Shown here piece by piece: positions 16,090 to 28,209 of a stretch of 64,000 bases of DNA. Where the stretch lies: NCBI GenBank assembly GCA_024228935.1, contig JAAESX010000080.1:1-64000 (forward strand), in the 5' to 3' direction. The notes under the pieces were generated by a model. It ran no database searches, was not told where the DNA came from, and was given only the letters and a program-made list of their open reading frames with translations. The stretch's first letter is position 1. Every line of letters starts with the position of its first letter. This DNA is from Pseudomonadota bacterium (lineage in GTDB: Bacteria; Myxococcota_A; UBA796; CAJQPC01). Both the position numbers and the translations under genes were made by a program.

Positions 16090-17808
16090 TCAGCGTACCC
16101 GCTCGATCCACGCCTCGACGCGCCGTCGGAGCACGTCCAGCGGCAGGGGGCCCTCCTCGAGCACGGCGGTGTGGAAGCCCTGGAGCGTGAACACCTCGCC
16201 CAGCTCATCCTCCGCCTGCGCCCGGAGCGCCAGCACCTCGAGCTGACCGAGCTTGTACGCCAGCGCCTGCCCGGGCCAGCCGATGTAGCGATCGACCTCG
16301 TTGTCGATGTTGTTCTCGGCCAGCAGGGTGTTCGCGGCCATGAACGCGATGGCCTGGTCCCGGGTCCACCCCTGGTGGTGGATTCCGGTGTCGACGACCA
16401 GCCGCGAGGCTCGCCAGGAGTCGAAGCTCAGCATGCCGAGCCGGTCGAGGTCCGAGCTGTACAGACCGAGCTCGTCGGCGAGCCGCTCGGAGTAGAGCGC
16501 CCAGCCCTCGGCATAGGCGGTCTCGTAGGCGTGCCGCCGGAATGCGGGCACAGCCGGGAGTCCCAGGGCGGTGGCGAACTGCGTGTGGTGTCCGGGGATG
16601 GCCTCGTGGAACGCGAGGACCTCGGCGTCCCAGCGAGGCCGGCTGGTGGGCTCCCAGGAGTTCACCCAGTACGTGCCGCCGCCGATCTCGCTGACCGGCT
16701 CGTAGTAGGCGATGTAGGTGTACGGCGCGCGGAAGTCGGGGACGGACTTCACGTCGCAGGGCTCCTCGGGCGGGTTCGCGAGGACCGATGGGACCGCCTT
16801 GGCCGCGCGGTCGACGGACTCGCGGGCCTTGTCCTCGACCTCTTCGCGGGTGGAGAAGTGCAGCTCGGGCGAGCCCCGCAGGTGAGCCCCGAGGTCGGCG
16901 ACGTCGGTGATCCCGAACAGGCGCTCGCCGAGGACGGCCATCTCGGCGTGGATGCGCTGGAGCTCGTCGAGCCCGGTCTGGTGGATGACCGCCGGATCCA
17001 GCGGAAGGCTGGTGTGCTGGAGGATGCGGGCCTCGTAGCAGGCAGCTCCACCCGGCAGGTGGGTGAGCCCGTCGGGCAGGGCCACTGGGAGCAGCTCGTC
17101 GGTGAGGAGGTTCCGGTAGCGACCAAGAGCCGGGTCGATAGTTTCCAGAACGAGATCAGCTACTTCTGGCGATGCGGCGATGAGGGCCCGGTCCGTTGGC
17201 GGCGAGGCCAGCTCGGTGTCGAGCATCGCCAGGACGCGACGGATGCTCTCCGCGTTGCCGACCCACCCGGCCGCGAGCCCCGTCCGCAGGTTGGCGATCT
17301 CGTGGTCGATCCAGCCCGGGATGTGTCCCAGGCGCGCGCGGTAGTCGGCCTTCCCCTTGGCGGTGTCCAGGTCGTGCAGGTCTCCGAGCTCGTTGAAGGC
17401 GGCCACCGGGTTGCGGCCGGCGCTGACGGTCCACGTCCACGACGCGCAGACCTTCTCCTCGGTGATCGAGCGGGTGAGGGTGGAGATGAACAGTTCGCGG
17501 GAGAGCGCGTCCTCGCCCTGGGTCTCGAGGGCGATCGCTCGGGCCAGGAACGCCTCGGACTCGGCCAGGGATGCGGCGTGGGCCTGGGCGCTGTTGTCGC
17601 CGATCCGGTCATCGAACCGGTGGTCTCCCAGGCGGGTCGCCCAGGTCGGCGAGCGTCGCATGGTGGCCTCCCAGTGATCGGCCAGGAGACGGCGCAGCTC
17701 GGGGTCCACGATGCCGGCGACGGCATCAGAATCAGGAACAGGATCAGTGGGTTGGCTCATCGAGAGGTCCGGGGTGGTGGTCTTCACGCATGCCAGCAGC
17801 AGGAGCAT
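16090..17808 (-). CDS. DUF885-family lipoprotein, putative metallopeptidase
   Basis: The 572-residue protein starts MLLLLAC, a 7-residue lipoprotein signal, with a GGGAG Shine-Dalgarno 5 bp upstream of the ATG at 17808. The C-terminal half carries FHEAIPGHHTQ (HExxPGHH motif) and ETAYAEGWALYSERLADELG, where the Glu is the expected third zinc ligand; these are the hallmarks of DUF885, a gluzincin-like family. It is probably a periplasmic or outer-membrane peptidase of unknown substrate. It heads a minus-strand run of closely packed genes and lies 76 bp from the divergent VWA gene. Confidence 0.9.
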   Translation of the reverse strand: MLLLLACVKTTTPDLSMSQPTDPVPDSDAVAGIVDPELRRLLADHWEATMRRSPTWATRLGDHRFDDRIGDNSAQAHAASLAESEAFLARAIALETQGEDALSRELFISTLTRSITEEKVCASWTWTVSAGRNPVAAFNELGDLHDLDTAKGKADYRARLGHIPGWIDHEIANLRTGLAAGWVGNAESIRRVLAMLDTELASPPTDRALIAASPEVADLVLETIDPALGRYRNLLTDELLPVALPDGLTHLPGGAACYEARILQHTSLPLDPAVIHQTGLDELQRIHAEMAVLGERLFGITDVADLGAHLRGSPELHFSTREEVEDKARESVDRAAKAVPSVLANPPEEPCDVKSVPDFRAPYTYIAYYEPVSEIGGGTYWVNSWEPTSRPRWDAEVLAFHEAIPGHHTQFATALGLPAVPAFRRHAYETAYAEGWALYSERLADELGLYSSDLDRLGMLSFDSWRASRLVVDTGIHHQGWTRDQAIAFMAANTLLAENNIDNEVDRYIGWPGQALAYKLGQLEVLALRAQAEDELGEVFTLQGFHTAVLEEGPLPLDVLRRRVEAWIERVR

Positions 17809-17884
17809 CCGGCTCCCGTATCCCGGGCCTGCAAGAAGCTCGTCAAGCGGGGAGCCACTGGCCGGGACGCTGGTCCCGAACGGC

Positions 17885-19933
17885 ATGCCGTCACTCCCTG
17901 ACTGTCTCGAGCCGCTCCTCGACGCCGAGCCCGGACCGCGGGACGGGGTCGTCGGGCATCAGGTCGCGATGATCTGGCAGGACCGCTTGATGACGGTGGA
18001 GCTGGAGGCCTCGGACGGCTCGCTGGAGCCGGGAGAGAGCCGCACCACGCGTGACGGGGCTCTGCTGAAGCACGTCCGATGTGCGCTGTTTTCGCGAGCC
18101 GAGCTGCCGGCGACGCCCTGGGGTCGGTACCCGTTGTTCCTGGCCGCGGTGCTCCTGCTGGGCGTCCCGGTCGGCTTCAGGGCCGCCACCCCGCCGCCGC
18201 CCCAGCAGCTCGCGACGACGGTGACGGACACTAGCTACCTGGGCCGCATCGCATTCAGCGATGCTGGGCTTCCCGACGTGAACCCGGATGCGGGGCAGGG
18301 CCTCGGGCAGCTAGGCGAGGCGGGTGACGCCGGGACCGCGGGCCATCGCTCGCGGGCCATCGCTCGCGGCGCTGCGCGTGGCACCGCGCGTGAAGAGGGC
18401 GAAGGGACGCCCGGGCTCGCGGGCGGGGACGGCCCCAACCTGAACGAGGGAAATGGGCGGGTCGAGCCCGTTCCCGGCAGGCTGACCTCGGTCGACGACG
18501 GCGAGGCCGAGGGCTCCGGTCTGGAGGGGCAGGACGAGCTCGGCAGCGAGGGCCAGATGCAGGCCGGTGTGGGCGCCGGTGCCGAGGGCTCGCGCGCCAG
18601 GATCGCCGGCCTGGCCCGCGCTGCGTCGTGGATCCACCAGGGGCGCGGCCTGCGGGGCCCCGGGTCCGGCCCGGGCTCGGACCGGGATGGCATCGATGAT
18701 GGCGACCAGGGCGTCACCTACATGTCCCCCACGCCGCGCGGCTATGTCAGGACGCTCGACGACCCCACGTCGTACGTCACCCTGGACGTGGACCGCGCGT
18801 CGTTCGCTCGCGCACGAGGGGCCCTGGCGGCCGGGGACGTGCCGTCGGCGGCCGAGATCCGGCCCGAGGAGTTCGTGAACGCCATGCCGATGGGGCTGGA
18901 GCGTTCGCCGGACCTCTCCTGGGAGGTGGAGCTGGGAGAGCACCGCGGGACGTCCCTGCTGCGCGTGACCGTCCAGCTGCCTTCGGCGGTCGAGCGCGTG
19001 CCGCTCGATGTCGTCCTGCTGGTCGACGACTCGTGCTCGATGCGGAGTCCGGAGAAGCTCGAGCTCGTCAAGAGCACTGTCGACGCATTCCTCGGCTCGC
19101 TGGAGCCCGAGGACCGCGTCCGGATGATCACGTTCTCCGACATGGCGCCGGTCGAGGGGCCCGTAGACATCCACGATGCGCTCCAGGGTCTGGAGGCGGT
19201 CGGCCGCAGCCCGCTGGCGCTTGCGCTCGACCAAGCCGCGTCGCTGGCAGGGGATCGCTGTGAAGGCGGCCGCGGGGCGGTGCTGGCGCTCGCGGACGGC
19301 GGTTCGGACTGGGGCGACCTGCAGCGGACGGCCCAGCACGTGATGGGGGACCTGCAGATGTCCGTGGTCGGGTTCGGCCGCCAGGGGTTCGACGCCGAAG
19401 CGCTCGAGGAGCTGGCCCTCATCTCCGGCGGGAGCCTGCAGTTCGTCGATCGGCTGGACGAGGCCGAGCTCCTGATGGCGGATCCGGAGCGCCTGCTCGG
19501 GACGCTCGACGCGCTCGCCCTCCACGTCGACTTCGGCGAGGGCGTCCACCAGTGGCGACTCGTCGGGTATGGCAGTCGCCAGCTCGCCGAGAGCGACGGC
19601 GAGGCGGTGGCTACGGTCGAGCAGGGCCGGGTGGGCGTCGGCAGCACGGTCACGGCGCTCTAGGAGCTCGAGCTGTCCGGTGCCGAGGACGTCGCCCGGG
19701 TCGAGCTGCGGTCGGACACGAAGGTCACTCCGCTCGGCGAGGTCCGCTCCAACCACGAGGTCGACGCGGGGGCCGGCACCGTCATCGCGTGGTCAGCGGC
19801 TGGGCTGGCCGAGCACCTGGCCGGGAGCCCGTTCGCCCCGTCCGACCTCGATCCGCTGATCGAGGACGTCGAGGCCGCGTCGTTCGACCCCGCCCACGAC
19901 GAGCAGCTGGGGATGCTCCGTCAGGCCCGCTGA
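17885..19933 (+). pseudogene. YfbK-type von Willebrand A protein interrupted by an in-frame amber codon
   Basis: The frame runs from ATG 17885 (an ATG at 17969 is also possible) and encodes a single membrane helix (residues 82-98), a Gly/Glu-rich low-complexity stretch with a tandem AIARG-type repeat, the YfbK N-terminal segment YVTLDVDRASFARARGAL, and a VWA domain with MIDAS motif D381-x-S383-x-S385 (VDDSCSM). At 19661-19663, inside GSTVTAL-stop-ELELSG, a TAG replaces the Tyr codon expected in the conserved VTALYEL of the YfbK C-terminal domain. The same frame then continues for 89 sense codons to TGA 19931-19933, which overlaps chaC by 13 bp like its neighbours. Nonsense mutation, sequencing error or readthrough are all possible. 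Family role: membrane-anchored VWA protein of uncertain function. Confidence 0.8.
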
Positions 19934-20433
19934 CGGCAGAGGGCCGCGAGCGCGCGCACGTGGTCGTCGACGAACCCGAGCTGTTCCAGGGCCTTGTCGA
20001 GCTCGAGCACGTACTCCAGGTTCGGCCCGCTCGGTCCGTGGCTGGCCACGACCTGGGCAGCGACGTCCGCGAGCGGCGCGGGCCCCAGGTAGTTCTGGTT
20101 GGCCTCGGTCGCGGCGTACATCAGGGCGTCGATGGGGCCCCGGCTCGTGTGCACGACTACGTCGACCCGCTGGTACCCACCCTTCTCGCGGTGATCGAGG
20201 CGGGCGAGGACGGCGTCGACGTCTCCGGTCAGCGCGAACACGCGCCCACCCGTGGTTGCGCTGGCGTCCGGCAGCACGGTGACCACACGTCCGGGGGCGC
20301 CTGGCACGCCGCGGTGGTCTGTCGAGCCCTGCCAGAACCGACGCTGCCACCCGCGGACTTCGCCGGCGAGCGCGCTCTCGAAGGGGACCGAGGGCCGCCA
20401 GACCAGCGAGCCATAGCCGAAGATCCAGGTCAT
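19921..20433 (-). CDS. chaC: ChaC-type gamma-glutamylcyclotransferase
   Basis: The 170-residue cytoplasmic protein has the ChaC signature WIFGYGSLVWRP at its start (the GYGSL substrate loop), RRFWQGSTDHRGVPGAPGRV and LDHREKGGYQR, which supplies the catalytic Glu. ChaC cleaves glutathione to 5-oxoproline and Cys-Gly. Length matches the bacterial family. It converges with the interrupted VWA gene and shares its last 13 bp with the frame beyond the amber codon. Confidence 0.93.
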   Translation of the reverse strand: MTWIFGYGSLVWRPSVPFESALAGEVRGWQRRFWQGSTDHRGVPGAPGRVVTVLPDASATTGGRVFALTGDVDAVLARLDHREKGGYQRVDVVVHTSRGPIDALMYAATEANQNYLGPAPLADVAAQVVASHGPSGPNLEYVLELDKALEQLGFVDDHVRALAALCRQRA

Positions 20434-20503
20434 GCGTCCGCTGTGTTGGGTTCAGAGGTCATTATGAAGATCCCTCCAGGTTCGAACTCGAATAGGTGGC
20501 CGG

Positions 20504-23061
<2,558 letters not shown>

Positions 23062-23075
23062 CTAACGTGGGCGAC

Positions 23076-23684
23076 ATGCCGAAACGCCGTCAGTTCGTCC
23101 TGGGAACCCTCGCCACCCTCACCGAAGCCGGCTGCGCGAAACCCGCCAGCTGGTGCAGCACGCCACAGTGGAACGAGGACGGCTCCTGGCCCGAGGACTG
23201 CCAGGTCACGGCGTCGGACATCGAGGGCCCGTACTACCTGGCTGGCTCGCCCGAGGTCGAAGACCTGGACGTGTGGGGCGACGACGGGGACCCCCTGAGG
23301 GTCTCGGGCACGGTCTACGAGGCCGGCTGCGGAGCGGGGCTGGTCGGCGCCATCGTCGAGGTCTGGCACGCGAGCCCGCGTGGGGGCTACGACGACAGCG
23401 ATGAGATGCGGTACCGCGCGGCCATCGTGACCGACGAGAGCGGGGCCTACAGCTTCCGCACGCTGCTCCCCGGGCGCTATCTCAACGGCAGCACCTACCG
23501 GCCGCGGCACATCCACGTGAAGGTGTGGGTCGATGGCGAGGAGCGCCTCACGACGCAGCTCTACTTCGAGGGCGACGAGTACCTGGAGTGCGACGCCTTC
23601 GCCTCGACGTCACTGGTCATGCCGCGCGAGGACGACGACGAGCGCGGTCAGATCGCCGAGGGGATCGACCTGGTCCTGGCGTAG
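23076..23684 (+). CDS. Exported intradiol ring-cleavage dioxygenase-like protein
   Basis: The 202-residue protein begins MPKRRQFVLGTLATLTEAGC, a twin-arginine signal with a lipobox-like Cys, so it is probably exported folded and perhaps lipidated. The body is the intradiol dioxygenase catalytic barrel: EGPYYL, the substrate-strand GTVYEAGCGAGLVGA, YRAAIVTDESGAYSF and LLPGRYLNGSTYRPRHIHV with the Tyr and the two His of the Fe(III) site. Cytoplasmic relatives cleave catechols; exported short members with this layout have little-known substrates. It diverges from thiC and its TAG is back to back with the stop of the next gene on the other strand. Confidence 0.85.
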   Translation: MPKRRQFVLGTLATLTEAGCAKPASWCSTPQWNEDGSWPEDCQVTASDIEGPYYLAGSPEVEDLDVWGDDGDPLRVSGTVYEAGCGAGLVGAIVEVWHASPRGGYDDSDEMRYRAAIVTDESGAYSFRTLLPGRYLNGSTYRPRHIHVKVWVDGEERLTTQLYFEGDEYLECDAFASTSLVMPREDDDERGQIAEGIDLVLA

Positions 23685-24089
23685 CTAGAACTGCTCGCCG
23701 GGCGCGCAGACGTACATGTCCATGTGGACCTCGTACGTCGCCTCGGGGCAGGTCACGACGTAGAGATCGATGATCGAGTCGCACTGGCCGCCGCCGCCCA
23801 GGGAGCCGTTCCGCGCGGCGTGGGCCGTCTGGCCATCTGGGAACGGGTTGGTGCCGTCGTCGCAGGTCAGCCGGAGCAGGGTCTCGAGCTGGCCGTTCAC
23901 ACTGCAGACCTCGACGGGCTTCGCCAGGGTCGTGTTCAGCTCGGAGAACCGCGTCGCGTCCTGATGGAGCCGGGGCCCGGCGTGCTCGACCGGGCCGAAC
24001 ATCCCGCCGGGGCGCTCGCATGTGGGGGCCGCCGCGGCGACCTCGGGCGTCTTCTTGGGGCCACAGGCCAGGGTGATGAGGAGGATCAC
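23685..24089 (-). CDS. Small lipoprotein with conserved cysteines
   Basis: The 134-residue protein starts at GTG 24089 inside the stop of the upstream lipoprotein gene (GTGA) and reads VILLITLAC, then GPKKTPEV. The mature part has six Cys (TCERPG, VCSVNG, LTCDDG, GQCDSI, VTCPEA, YVCAPG), enough for three disulfides, and a Gly-rich loop. That implies an oxidising periplasmic or surface location. I do not recognise the family. Its TAG abuts the TAG of the dioxygenase-like gene on the other strand. Confidence 0.8.
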   Translation of the reverse strand: MILLITLACGPKKTPEVAAAAPTCERPGGMFGPVEHAGPRLHQDATRFSELNTTLAKPVEVCSVNGQLETLLRLTCDDGTNPFPDGQTAHAARNGSLGGGGQCDSIIDLYVVTCPEATYEVHMDMYVCAPGEQF

Positions 24090-24580
24090 TCTTCGAGCTC
24101 CGGGAAGTTGATGCGGCCGACGATCTCGACGTAGCCGTCGTACAGGTCGTATTCGTAGTCGACGTTCATGCCGTCGAACTCAGCGCGGTAGTCGTACTCG
24201 GTCGTGTCCCGGTTGCTGAAGCCCCAGACCTCGGCCGAGCCTTCCTCAGCGTCCAGGATGAGGCCGCGGTAGACCGTCGTGCTGATCGCGAGCCCGCAGG
24301 CCTCGTCCGGGCTGACATCGACCTCGTAGAAGTGCGTGCACTTGGAGCACTCGTCCTGGACGTACTCGTAGTACTCCCAGTCCTCGTCGAGCTGGAAGCC
24401 GTCCTCCACGAGCGTGTCGTTGCAGCCGTCGTACGAGATGTCGCGCTCGCCGATCCAGACGCTGGTGTCGGGCGTCGGGGCGACGCCGGTGCCTGTGTCG
24501 GTGTCGGTCTCGTACGTCCCCTCGGGCAGGCTCAACGAGCCGGACGAGGGGGTGCAGGAGAGCAGCAGGATGAGCGTCAT
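24086..24580 (-). CDS. Acidic lipoprotein of unknown function
   Basis: The 164-residue protein starts MTLILLLSC (ultra-short lipobox signal). It continues with a Thr/Asp/Gly/Pro-rich linker (YETDTDTGTGVAPTPDT) and a strongly acidic, Tyr-rich domain (DEDWEYYEYVQDECSKCTHFYEVD). It is preceded by a GAGG about 6 bp from the ATG and coupled by GTGA overlap to the next lipoprotein, so the two probably act together. It lies downstream of the tRNA-Leu terminator. Confidence 0.8.
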   Translation of the reverse strand: MTLILLLSCTPSSGSLSLPEGTYETDTDTGTGVAPTPDTSVWIGERDISYDGCNDTLVEDGFQLDEDWEYYEYVQDECSKCTHFYEVDVSPDEACGLAISTTVYRGLILDAEEGSAEVWGFSNRDTTEYDYRAEFDGMNVDYEYDLYDGYVEIVGRINFPELEE

Positions 24581-24635
24581 GGGTCCTCCGAGGCAGCAGT
24601 TTAGCGGTGCTGTCAGCTTGCGGGTTGGGCCCAGA

Positions 24636-24663
24636 GCAAAGAAGCCGCCCCCGAAGGGACGGC
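24636..24663 (-). terminator. Rho-independent terminator after tRNA-Leu
   Basis: On the minus strand, 8-bp arms GCCGTCCC and GGGGCGGC (one G-T pair) flank a TTCG tetraloop and are followed by TTCTTTGC. It begins 6 bp downstream of the encoded CCA of the tRNA. It is the clearest intrinsic terminator in the window. Confidence 0.88.
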
Positions 24664-24669
24664 GTTCGA

Positions 24670-24757
24670 TGGTGCGGAAGGGGGGAGTCGAACCCCCACG
24701 AGGGATAAACCTCACTAGGTCCTGAGCCTAGCGCGTCTGCCATTCCGCCACTTCCGC
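24670..24757 (-). tRNA. tRNA-Leu (anticodon CAG)
   Basis: The minus strand folds as a class II tRNA: acceptor GCGGAAG pairing with CTTCCGC, D-arm around GGCGGAATGGCAGAC, anticodon stem CTAGG/CCTAG with loop CTCAGGA (anticodon CAG, reading CUG), a long variable arm (GTGAGG...CCTCG), the T-loop GGTTCGACTCC, a discriminator A and an encoded CCA. The long variable arm identifies tRNA-Leu. Confidence 0.96.
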
Positions 24758-24771
24758 AGAAGGCGACCGGG

Positions 24772-24799
24772 AACTATTCGCCCACTCCCTCAGAGTCAA
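24772..24799 (-). promoter_or_regulatory. Sigma-70-type promoter for tRNA-Leu
   Basis: On the minus strand, TTGACT (24799-24794, 5 of 6 to consensus) and ATAGTT (24777-24772, weak -10) are 16 bp apart; the -10 lies 14 bp before the mature tRNA 5' end. GAATAG one register away is an alternative -10. Confidence 0.6.
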
Positions 24800-24853
24800 C
24801 CGGATCCGAGGCCCGATCCGCGGGAACCGAACCGCCCGGGTACTGTCCATGGT

Positions 24854-25351
24854 GTGGTGAACCGCTTTCACGTCTCGCTCGGACTCTGCTCGACCCTCTG
24901 CATCGGGTTCGCGATCCACGCGTTCACGAGCGTGGACACGGACGCCAGCACGGTCCAGCTGCCGACGCATGTGACGCGCCTGGCGTTCGGCGTCGACGAG
25001 TGGCCCGAGCCCGAAGAGCCGGGTTGTTTCGAGGAGTTGGTGCTCGAGGACGTCCCCGAGCCGGCCCCGAGACACACGGTCCGGCTGGCCGACGTCGCGT
25101 TCGTCGGCGAGGGGGACTGGGAGCTCGGGGCGACGCTGATTCGCCGGCGGGTGTCCGATCTGCGTGTCTGCTACGACGACGAGACCCTGGAGCGCGTCGA
25201 GGTGACGATCGACACCTGGGGTGATCCTCGCGTGGCGGGCGTCTCGGACGAGCGGGCGTCCTGCCTGTCGGAGCGGCTGGGCGACTGGCCGTGGCCCCAG
25301 GAGCTGTCCGGGCGCATGGTGATGTCGCTGCAGGTCGGCACGCTGATCTGA
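24854..25351 (+). CDS. Exported protein with AgmX/PglI-like C-terminal motif
   Basis: The 165-residue protein starts with tandem GTG codons (24854/24857) and has a signal-like segment VSLGLCSTLCIGFAIHAF. The C-terminal half, ATLIRRRVSDLRVCYDDETLERVEVTI and later CLSERLGDWPWP, resembles the domain at the end of myxobacterial AgmX/PglI gliding-associated proteins, in which an Arg-rich helix precedes a conserved R-x-C-Y. Here the domain is short and stands alone. Its role is not known; envelope location is inferred. It is followed 17 bp later by the Nudix gene. Confidence 0.7.
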   Translation: MVNRFHVSLGLCSTLCIGFAIHAFTSVDTDASTVQLPTHVTRLAFGVDEWPEPEEPGCFEELVLEDVPEPAPRHTVRLADVAFVGEGDWELGATLIRRRVSDLRVCYDDETLERVEVTIDTWGDPRVAGVSDERASCLSERLGDWPWPQELSGRMVMSLQVGTLI

Positions 25352-25368
25352 CGCGTTACGTCGCGGTC

Positions 25369-25884
25369 ATGGACCGAGTCACCGTCTACAAGGGCCGCGT
25401 CATCGAGCTCGGTATCGAGACCGTCGAGCTGCCCAACGGAAACGAGGTGGAGCTCGAGGTCGTCCGGCATCCCGGCGCCACGGCCATCGTCCCGGTCTGG
25501 GAGGACGGCACCGTCACGCTGATCCACCAGTTCCGCCACGCGGGCGGAGGGATGCTCTACGAGATCCCGGCCGGCCTGCTCGAGGGACCCGAGGTGCCCG
25601 ACCTGGGCGCCCGCCGCGAGCTCAAGGAGGAGGTCGGGCTGACCGCCGGGAAGCTCAAGCGCATCGGCATCATCCACACGACGCCGGGCTTCAGCGACGA
25701 GATCATCTTCATCTTCCTGGCGATGGAGCTGACCCAGGGCGAGACCGCCCTGGAGCCGGACGAGTTCCTGCAGCCCGTGCGGATGCCGCTCGAGCAGGCG
25801 CTGCAGATGGTCGTGGACGGCGACATCACCGACGCCAAGACCATCTGCGGGCTCATGCTCGCTGAGCGGGCGCTGCGCGGCTGA
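25369..25884 (+). CDS. Nudix hydrolase, ADP-ribose pyrophosphatase type
   Basis: The 171-residue protein has a perfect Nudix box: Gly and Glu in GLLEGPEVPDLGA followed by RRELKEEVGL (G-x5-E-x7-REL-x-EE-x-G). The N-terminal RVIELGIETVELPNGNEVELEVV and the TTPGFSDEIIFIFLA segment match the ADP-ribose/GDP-mannose pyrophosphatase (NudF-like) branch, which hydrolyses ADP-ribose to AMP and ribose 5-phosphate. I chose the ATG at 25369 for agreement with the family N terminus. The 3' end overlaps the convergent ABC permease by 32 bp. Confidence 0.92.
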   Translation: MDRVTVYKGRVIELGIETVELPNGNEVELEVVRHPGATAIVPVWEDGTVTLIHQFRHAGGGMLYEIPAGLLEGPEVPDLGARRELKEEVGLTAGKLKRIGIIHTTPGFSDEIIFIFLAMELTQGETALEPDEFLQPVRMPLEQALQMVVDGDITDAKTICGLMLAERALRG

Positions 25885-27063
25885 TGTCCCGGTAGCTCGC
25901 CAGGGCGGCGATCAGCGGGATGACCAGCGGGCCGAGCAGCCCGACGAAGACGATGTCGTTCGGCAGGCTGTGCTCGAGGCTCAGCCAGATGCTGGTGGGC
26001 AGCGCGGTCACCAGGAGCAGGCCCCAGGTGGCCGCGATGGCCAGGACCTTGAGCTTCCAGCGGCGCGTGCCGAGCAGGCGCCAGACGGTCATCGGCACGA
26101 AGACCAGGGCGCCGCCGACGACGGCCTGCAGGCCCACGATGCCGATCGAGGCGCCGCCGCCGGGGTTGTAGACGTCGAGGACGAACAGGGCGAGGAACGC
26201 CAGGACCGCGCCCAGGGCGGCGCCGCCCAGCCCGAGGATCCAGGCCACGCGGGCCAGGGTCGCGCGAGGGACGGGCAGGCGGCGGACCGTCTCGGCCAGC
26301 GAGCCGGTGACGGTGGCGGCGGGCAGGCCGGCGGGTCGGCCGTGGGGAGCGAATGTGACGGCGGTCAGGGCGGCGACGCACAGCACCTCGACCACGCTGT
26401 CCGTGTTGTAGAACGCCGCGATCCCGGCGATGGGGGCGATCATGAAGAACACCGTCATCGCGCTGAGGCCGGCGCCGCGCAGGGCGTCGCCCCAGGGAGT
26501 GATGCTCGGGCGGTGGCTGGCTCCACGGTGCTGGCGGGGGTCGCGAACCCGAGCGATTCGGGCGAGCAGTGGCTCGGCGAGGACGACCGCGACGAGCCAG
26601 GCGGCGCCGACGCCAGCGACGATGGCCGGACCGGCCTCGATGACCAGCAGGATGCCCGCAGGGAGCGAGCTCGCGACCAGGACGAGCGTGGCACCCCAGC
26701 CCCGGCCGGGGGCGGCGCTTCGAGCGAAGGCGGCCGCGATGAGAAAGGGCGCGTACCCCACGGCCGCGGGCTCGAGCAGACAGCCGATGGCGATCGGGAC
26801 CAGCGCGGTGAGGCTCTCGGCCAGGGCGCGGCTGCGCGGGCCGAGGGGCAGGGTGGGCATCCGTCGCTCGATCCCGTCCTCGCCGAGGACGAGCAGGCCG
26901 AAGATGCCGATGGCCACGGGACCCGAGAGACCGGCGAGGACCGGGCCGACGTCGAGGCCGTACATGGTGCCGACGTACGCCACCATGATGACGGCGGCGC
27001 CGATCTGGAAGGGGCCTCGCCACCCTCCGAGCTGCAGGCGGAAGAAGTTCAGGGCGTGGCGGA

Positions 27064-27067
<4 letters not shown>
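25853..27067 (-). CDS. ABC transporter membrane protein of a GntR-controlled operon
   Basis: The 404-residue polytopic protein has about ten predicted helices (for example FQIGAAVIMVAYVGTMYGL, TVFFMIAPIAGIAAFYN, VAWILGLGGAALGAVLAFLA). It begins at an ATG inside the stop of the ATPase gene (ATGA at 27064), so it is surely its transmembrane partner. It lacks a clear family signature, and the exported substrate is unknown. The YtrA-like regulator upstream makes it comparable with the ytr/antibiotic-sensing ABC operons of Bacillus. It overlaps the convergent Nudix gene by 32 bp. Confidence 0.8.
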
Positions 27068-27757
<690 letters not shown>

Positions 27758-27765
<8 letters not shown>

Positions 27766-28144
27766 CGTGGGCCTCCAGGGTCTTGGTGACGAGAGTGGTG
27801 ACGGCGGTGGCTTCGATGCCGACGCGCAGGGCCTTCTGGACCGAGCTGACGAGCTGGTCGGCGGCCTGCTCGCGGCTGGCGTCGGGGACGGACCGAGCGG
27901 TCTCGGCGACGAACGTGCCCTGGCCTTGGCGGCGGACGATGAGGCCGGCGGCCTCGAGGTCGGCGTAGGCACGGCGGACGGTGATGAGCGAGACGAGCAG
28001 GGTCTTCGCCAGGTCGCGGACGCTGGGAAGGCGCTCGCCGGGGGTGAGCTGACCGCCGGCGATCAGCTCGTGGACCTGGTCGTGGACCTGCCGGTAGAAC
28101 GGCACACCGCTCGCCTGGCTGATCTGGAGGGGGAGTGTGGCCAT
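27758..28144 (-). CDS. GntR-family (YtrA subfamily) repressor
   Basis: The 128-residue protein has a GntR winged helix: VPFYRQVHDQVHELIAGGQLT, GERLPSVRDLAK, TVRRAYADLEAAGLI and RQGQGTFVA (about residues 14-80). A short helical tail follows, as in the YtrA subfamily, which regulates adjacent ABC transporters. Two palindromes in its promoter (28171-28190 and 28194-28217) are likely autoregulatory operators. It is the first gene of the gntR-ATPase-permease operon. GGAG lies 5 bp before the ATG. Confidence 0.92.
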
Positions 28145-28170
28145 GGCCGCTCCGAAGAGGTGTGTTGCGA

Positions 28171-28190
28171 TGTGTATGTACTTATACACA
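28171..28190. promoter_or_regulatory. Palindromic operator TGTGTAT-N6-ATACACA
   Basis: Perfect 7-bp half-sites TGTGTAT and ATACACA are separated by 6 bp. The site covers the -10 region of the gntR promoter and starts 27 bp before the gntR ATG. Spacing and AT content fit a GntR/YtrA dimer site, implying autorepression. Confidence 0.75.
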
Positions 28191-28209
28191 GCATCACACT
28201 TGGGAGCAA
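28181..28209 (-). promoter_or_regulatory. Sigma-70-type promoter of the gntR-ABC operon
   Basis: On the minus strand TTGCTC (28209-28204) and TATAAG (28186-28181) are separated by exactly 17 bp. The -10 sits inside the TGTGTAT palindrome and the -35 inside the second palindrome, so repressor binding at either would block polymerase. Confidence 0.72.

Noticed and set aside
24854..25351. TonB-like protein
   Set aside because: There is no Pro-rich periplasmic spacer and no ExbB/ExbD gene; the similarity is to the C-terminal segment of AgmX/PglI-type proteins.
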